A DNA stretch of 64,000 nucleotides from Ananas comosus. Taxonomy: Eukaryota > Streptophyta > Magnoliopsida > Poales > Bromeliaceae. Below, one piece after another: positions 60,577-64,000 of the stretch (positions are counted from its first letter, which is position 1; each line of letters starts with the position of its first letter). Both the position numbers and the translations under genes were made by a program. The notes under the pieces are model-generated. The model was not told where the DNA came from, searched no databases, and saw only the letters and a list, made by a program, of their open reading frames with translations. Location of the stretch: NCBI RefSeq assembly GCF_001540865.1, contig NC_033638.1, positions 7,955,334 to 8,019,333 on the forward strand, given 5' to 3'.

Positions 60577-63500
60577 TCAGCAACCGGCGGCCTTCAGGAA
60601 GTTGTCGAAGGGGCTAGCCGGAGGGAGTCGTAGGGCCATCCACGGTTCCGAGGGCTCAGATAAGTCCTTCTCGAAGCCATAAGCATTCACCTGGAGGAGA
60701 AAAGATCAGTATGTCTTTCAAATGCTTTGGTACAATTCATCTCAGCAACGCGTCATTGATTAGATTATGAATTTTGGGTAACAACAGACAGGCCTTACCA
60801 GAACCGCGGTGCATCCTGAAATGGGTACTTGAACTTGAAAATTTTCTATTTTACAGCCTCACTCTTATTAATAATATTATGATACTCTGTTACCATTATT
60901 AGGTTCTGAGAGTACTAAACAGAATTTTACAAGTCATAAGTAAAGAAAGGTCAGGTAGTAACATCGAAATTTTTGCGTTCAGATTCCCATTTCAAGGCGC
61001 ACTATCGTTCAATCTGTTCAGGTACGTCCATAGGTTTGTGCCTAAATTTTATGCGCTTGCGTACCTTCTGAAGACCGAACTGCTGAGTCATGGGAAGAAC
61101 TGGCATGTGAGTATCTTCAACCAAGTCGGGGCCATTAACAAGCCAACTTGAGAGCTTCTTCCTTGTGACCGTGCCGAGAGCCTCGCACTGACTAGCCATT
61201 GTGCCGTATGGGACGGGTGAGGTTGAGACTGAAGTTCCAGCTACCTGGCCAGCTACATGAAGTGCCTGAATAAAAACGCAAAAAAGTATGACAACCCCAA
61301 CCATGACTTGTAAATTTCTCAAGTTGACCTATTAAATTTCCTATCCACATCTTTTTATCAAAGAAACGCCTTTTTAAATTGTAAAGAAAACATACCATAC
61401 GTAAATGCAGTAAAAAAAGGCTGCTGCATAAATTACAAGGGTTAAAATAGCAGAATGTTTTTATGCTTTCCTATCATCACAGGAGACCTAAAAGACAAAT
61501 CTTCAAACCATACTGTAAAAATGCAGATCTAATAAATGAGATTTCCGTAGGCAAATTTGTGCAATGCTAGTTGATCCGTAATCAAGCATGGGCTGAAGTG
61601 GAGCATATCACAAGTGTATCAGTATCACAAGGAAAGACGTACCGATTCAACCAATTGGCCAACACTTATTAGGTGGGGAAAAGATGGTGTTGCAGGCACA
61701 TTTGAGATTAACCTGGGAATATCAGTATGTGGAGATTCCCCGACCATTTCACCATCAATTGATGAAGTCCTTGAACATTCCTATGATGTAAAAAAATAAG
61801 CTAATTAGTAATTTCAGGTACAATAAATATGGATTCTTCAGTAATATGCAAGGATAGAAGGCGTCGTCATGGGGGAAAAAGAGCACAAGAAAAGGCAAAA
61901 ATTTATTTAGTTACAAACCAAAAAAGTGAAGGCCCTTTATCTAAAAAGCCCGAAAATGGAACAGGGCACAAGGTTAAGTTTAATTCAACCTTAAATAAAC
62001 TCAAAAAGAAACTCCACTTAACCAGCATACCTCATCAAAAGAAAGTGATTCCTCAGAAAGTGCGAGAGCTCGAGTGTTGGCCCAGTCAAGTGCTGGACAA
62101 GATCCAAACAAGGATATGTCTTCGGGAATGAAAGTTTCAGTAAGCTGCCTCTCTAGTACATCCTTCTCTAACTAAAAATCCAAGCAAAATAGCCATAGCA
62201 GTCACTTTATCTTTCCCCAATGTCTATCTTAAATCAAATGAGAAAAAGGCATTACTCTGGAAAGAACTTACGTCTGTTAAGTTTGAAAGAGCATGAATTA
62301 TTATGTCAAGTAGCTGCTTGTCAGAAGAACCCACAAGCTTTCTTAAGTCAACTAGTGTGGACCTAGCTGCTTGCTGATCAGCATCAGTTCCATAGTCCTT
62401 CAGATCAGACTGTGGCCTTACATATAACTGTGAGTCCTCGGCAATTTTCAGGAAAGGGTCAATCTGGATAAAGATCATCAAGGAAAGTAAATATTGGTGG
62501 AAGTATATTTGAAAAACTCGCCATCAGCCCAGTAACTTGTTTAGAATTCGCTAAAAATATCAACGGAAAACATAATTTTTCCAGTGGATCAAATCGAAGC
62601 TTTTGGGCTCAATTCAAGCAATTAAACATTTGAAGTTATATAAGTCAAACATATGAACTAACCAATAGCCATCTATAGAAACTTACATTTAAAGTTGCAA
62701 AAGATTTTAGTGAGTCAGTCAATTCTGTAATTTGAAAGATCCTTCCAGCAAATGCTAGCATGCCTGTTGCCAAGGTAAAAAGAGACCGTTGACACGAGGG
62801 AGACAGAAGTCCTGGAAAATCAAAGAATTCGCAAACAAATTTACTAAGAAAAGAAGTAAATGATGAAATAGCGAAAGAAAGAAGCATGATAGGGAACAAA
62901 ACCATAATATGTTTTAATATGTCCTACCATTTGAGACTAAAGAAGCATTTCGAAGGGATAATGGAAGCTGGAAGAACTTCACTGTATTACTATGGCTTGA
63001 ACTCTGCAGGTTGACAACATAAGTTTCTCAGATTACTACAAAATGTAGCAATAAAAGGCTATGGTATTAAATATTAAGACATTCTAAATAGTGCCTGGAA
63101 GTACCACTATTAAGACATTCTAAATAGTGCCCACTCATTATTTTAAGTACGTACCTTTCTAAGCACCACACTATTGCACTTTTTAAGTACAAATATATTA
63201 CACGATTTTTTATGTACTCTGTGACTTCTAAATGAAAGTACAAATTACCCAACAACTAATGAAAACAGATAGGCACCTTAAGGCGATAAGAAAGAAGTGT
63301 CAAGCAGAACGAATGGGCAATAGCTTCAAAATTGAAAGGCAAATTATCTGCCTGATTTGCTTGCATCCAGAAGCCAGACAATAATTGATCTACTTGCTCC
63401 TCAGTTAAAAGAATAATATTGGCTCCCTGTAACAAATATTGAGAAAAAGGAATTGTGAGTCTCTCAGAATTGTGAATTGCAGTTGTTAGTTGATTACAGC

Positions 63501-64000
63501 TGTACTAGCCATTAGAAAAAATCACGTAAGACCAAAACAACATCGAACCCTATACATCAGTTAGAAAAACGGTTATTCTAAGACTCACGTTGTTAGAGAA
63601 TGGTATACTATGTATCTTATAATTAACTCCTTTTCCTAACAATTGGGCTCAGAAACATTAACAGGTTCAAAATATGGGTTGGTTAAATAGTAGAGTATTT
63701 TTCCAATTAAAATAACTGATTGCTCTGGTACCTTCTGAAACTATTGATTTCTCTCAAACCTTAAGTGAGTAAAGAATAATTTATAATTTATTATTTACTA
63801 TATAGTTAACAACAATACCTATCCTGAGTTTCTCACCCAAAAAAAAAAAAAAAAAAAAATCAAATTCTCCAAAGCACATACCATTCAAATTCTTCAGAGA
63901 CACTGCACAATAAACTCATGATTCAACTAGCAGATAACTCACCATCTCCGTAGAATTGGTTGAATTGACTATTCTGTCAATAACAGAGAAACCCAATTTT
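60577..64000 (-). CDS. EFR3-like armadillo-repeat protein (plant EFOP / SRL2 family), 3' part
   Basis: Only the C-terminal half is in the window; the gene continues past 64000. Exons seen (minus): 63943-64000 (partial), 63277-63426, 62928-63003, 62687-62811, 62272-62463, 62031-62171, 61643-61780, 61065-61265, 60577-60690. They stay in phase to the stop. Diagnostic stretches are LLTEEQVDQLLSGFWMQAN, LSPSCQRSLFTLATGMLAFA, QLYVRPQSDLKDYG, VAGQVAGTSVSTSPVPYGTM and the end LRLPPASPFDNFLKAAGC. In yeast, animals and Arabidopsis EFR3-type proteins sit at the plasma membrane and dock the phosphatidylinositol 4-kinase alpha complex; the rice homolog SRL2 affects leaf rolling. The helical-repeat N-terminus with its membrane-binding Cys/basic patch should lie to the right. 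Confidence 0.9.

Overview
This is plant nuclear DNA, most likely from a non-grass monocot. The evidence is split genes with GT-AG (and two GC-AG) introns, AT-rich intergenic DNA full of small transposons, first exons much richer in GC than later ones, and a Polycomb methyltransferase of the monocot EZ1 (SWN-like) type. A pineapple-like genome would fit the gene density (eleven genes in 64 kb), but the species cannot be fixed from sequence alone. Exon structures below were built by hand from splice signals, reading phase and family knowledge. Every complete model keeps an open frame from ATG to stop.

Layout: 1-3.8 kb gene-free repeats; 3.8-12.8 kb mitochondrial LON1 (minus, 20 exons); 12.8-15.9 kb an AT-rich tandem duplication split by a truncated LINE; 15.9-16.6 kb an intronless bZIP gene whose leader encodes the sucrose-control uORF peptide; 17.9-20.1 kb TENA_E of thiamine salvage (minus); 22.0-24.1 kb a conserved plant membrane protein of unknown function; 24.5-26.3 kb two foldback transposons and a SINE; 27.2-33.5 kb chloroplast glutamyl endopeptidase CGEP (14 exons); 36.8-38.8 kb COX5C with a 1.8 kb leader intron (minus); 40.9-43.6 kb an SMP-30-like propeller protein; 43.8-44.1 kb a second LINE tail; 44.6-46.7 kb a TBL polysaccharide O-acetyltransferase; 47.6-54.8 kb Polycomb EZ1 (minus, 17 exons); 56.1-59.7 kb chloroplast CLPP5 (minus, 9 exons); 60.6 kb to the window end, the 3' part of an EFR3-like protein (minus).

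The genes do not form one pathway. Three are organelle proteases or protease subunits (LON1 in mitochondria, CGEP and CLPP5 in chloroplasts), one is a respiratory subunit and two are regulators (the bZIP factor and EZ1). CGEP-COX5C-SMP30 appears to match a run of three Arabidopsis genes (At2g47390-47380-47370, from memory), which points to old microsynteny.

The strongest regulatory observation is the SC-uORF in front of the bZIP gene. The most unusual DNA structure is the pair of foldback elements at 24.6-25.7 kb whose arms each hold a further palindrome. I found no tRNA, rRNA or CRISPR.
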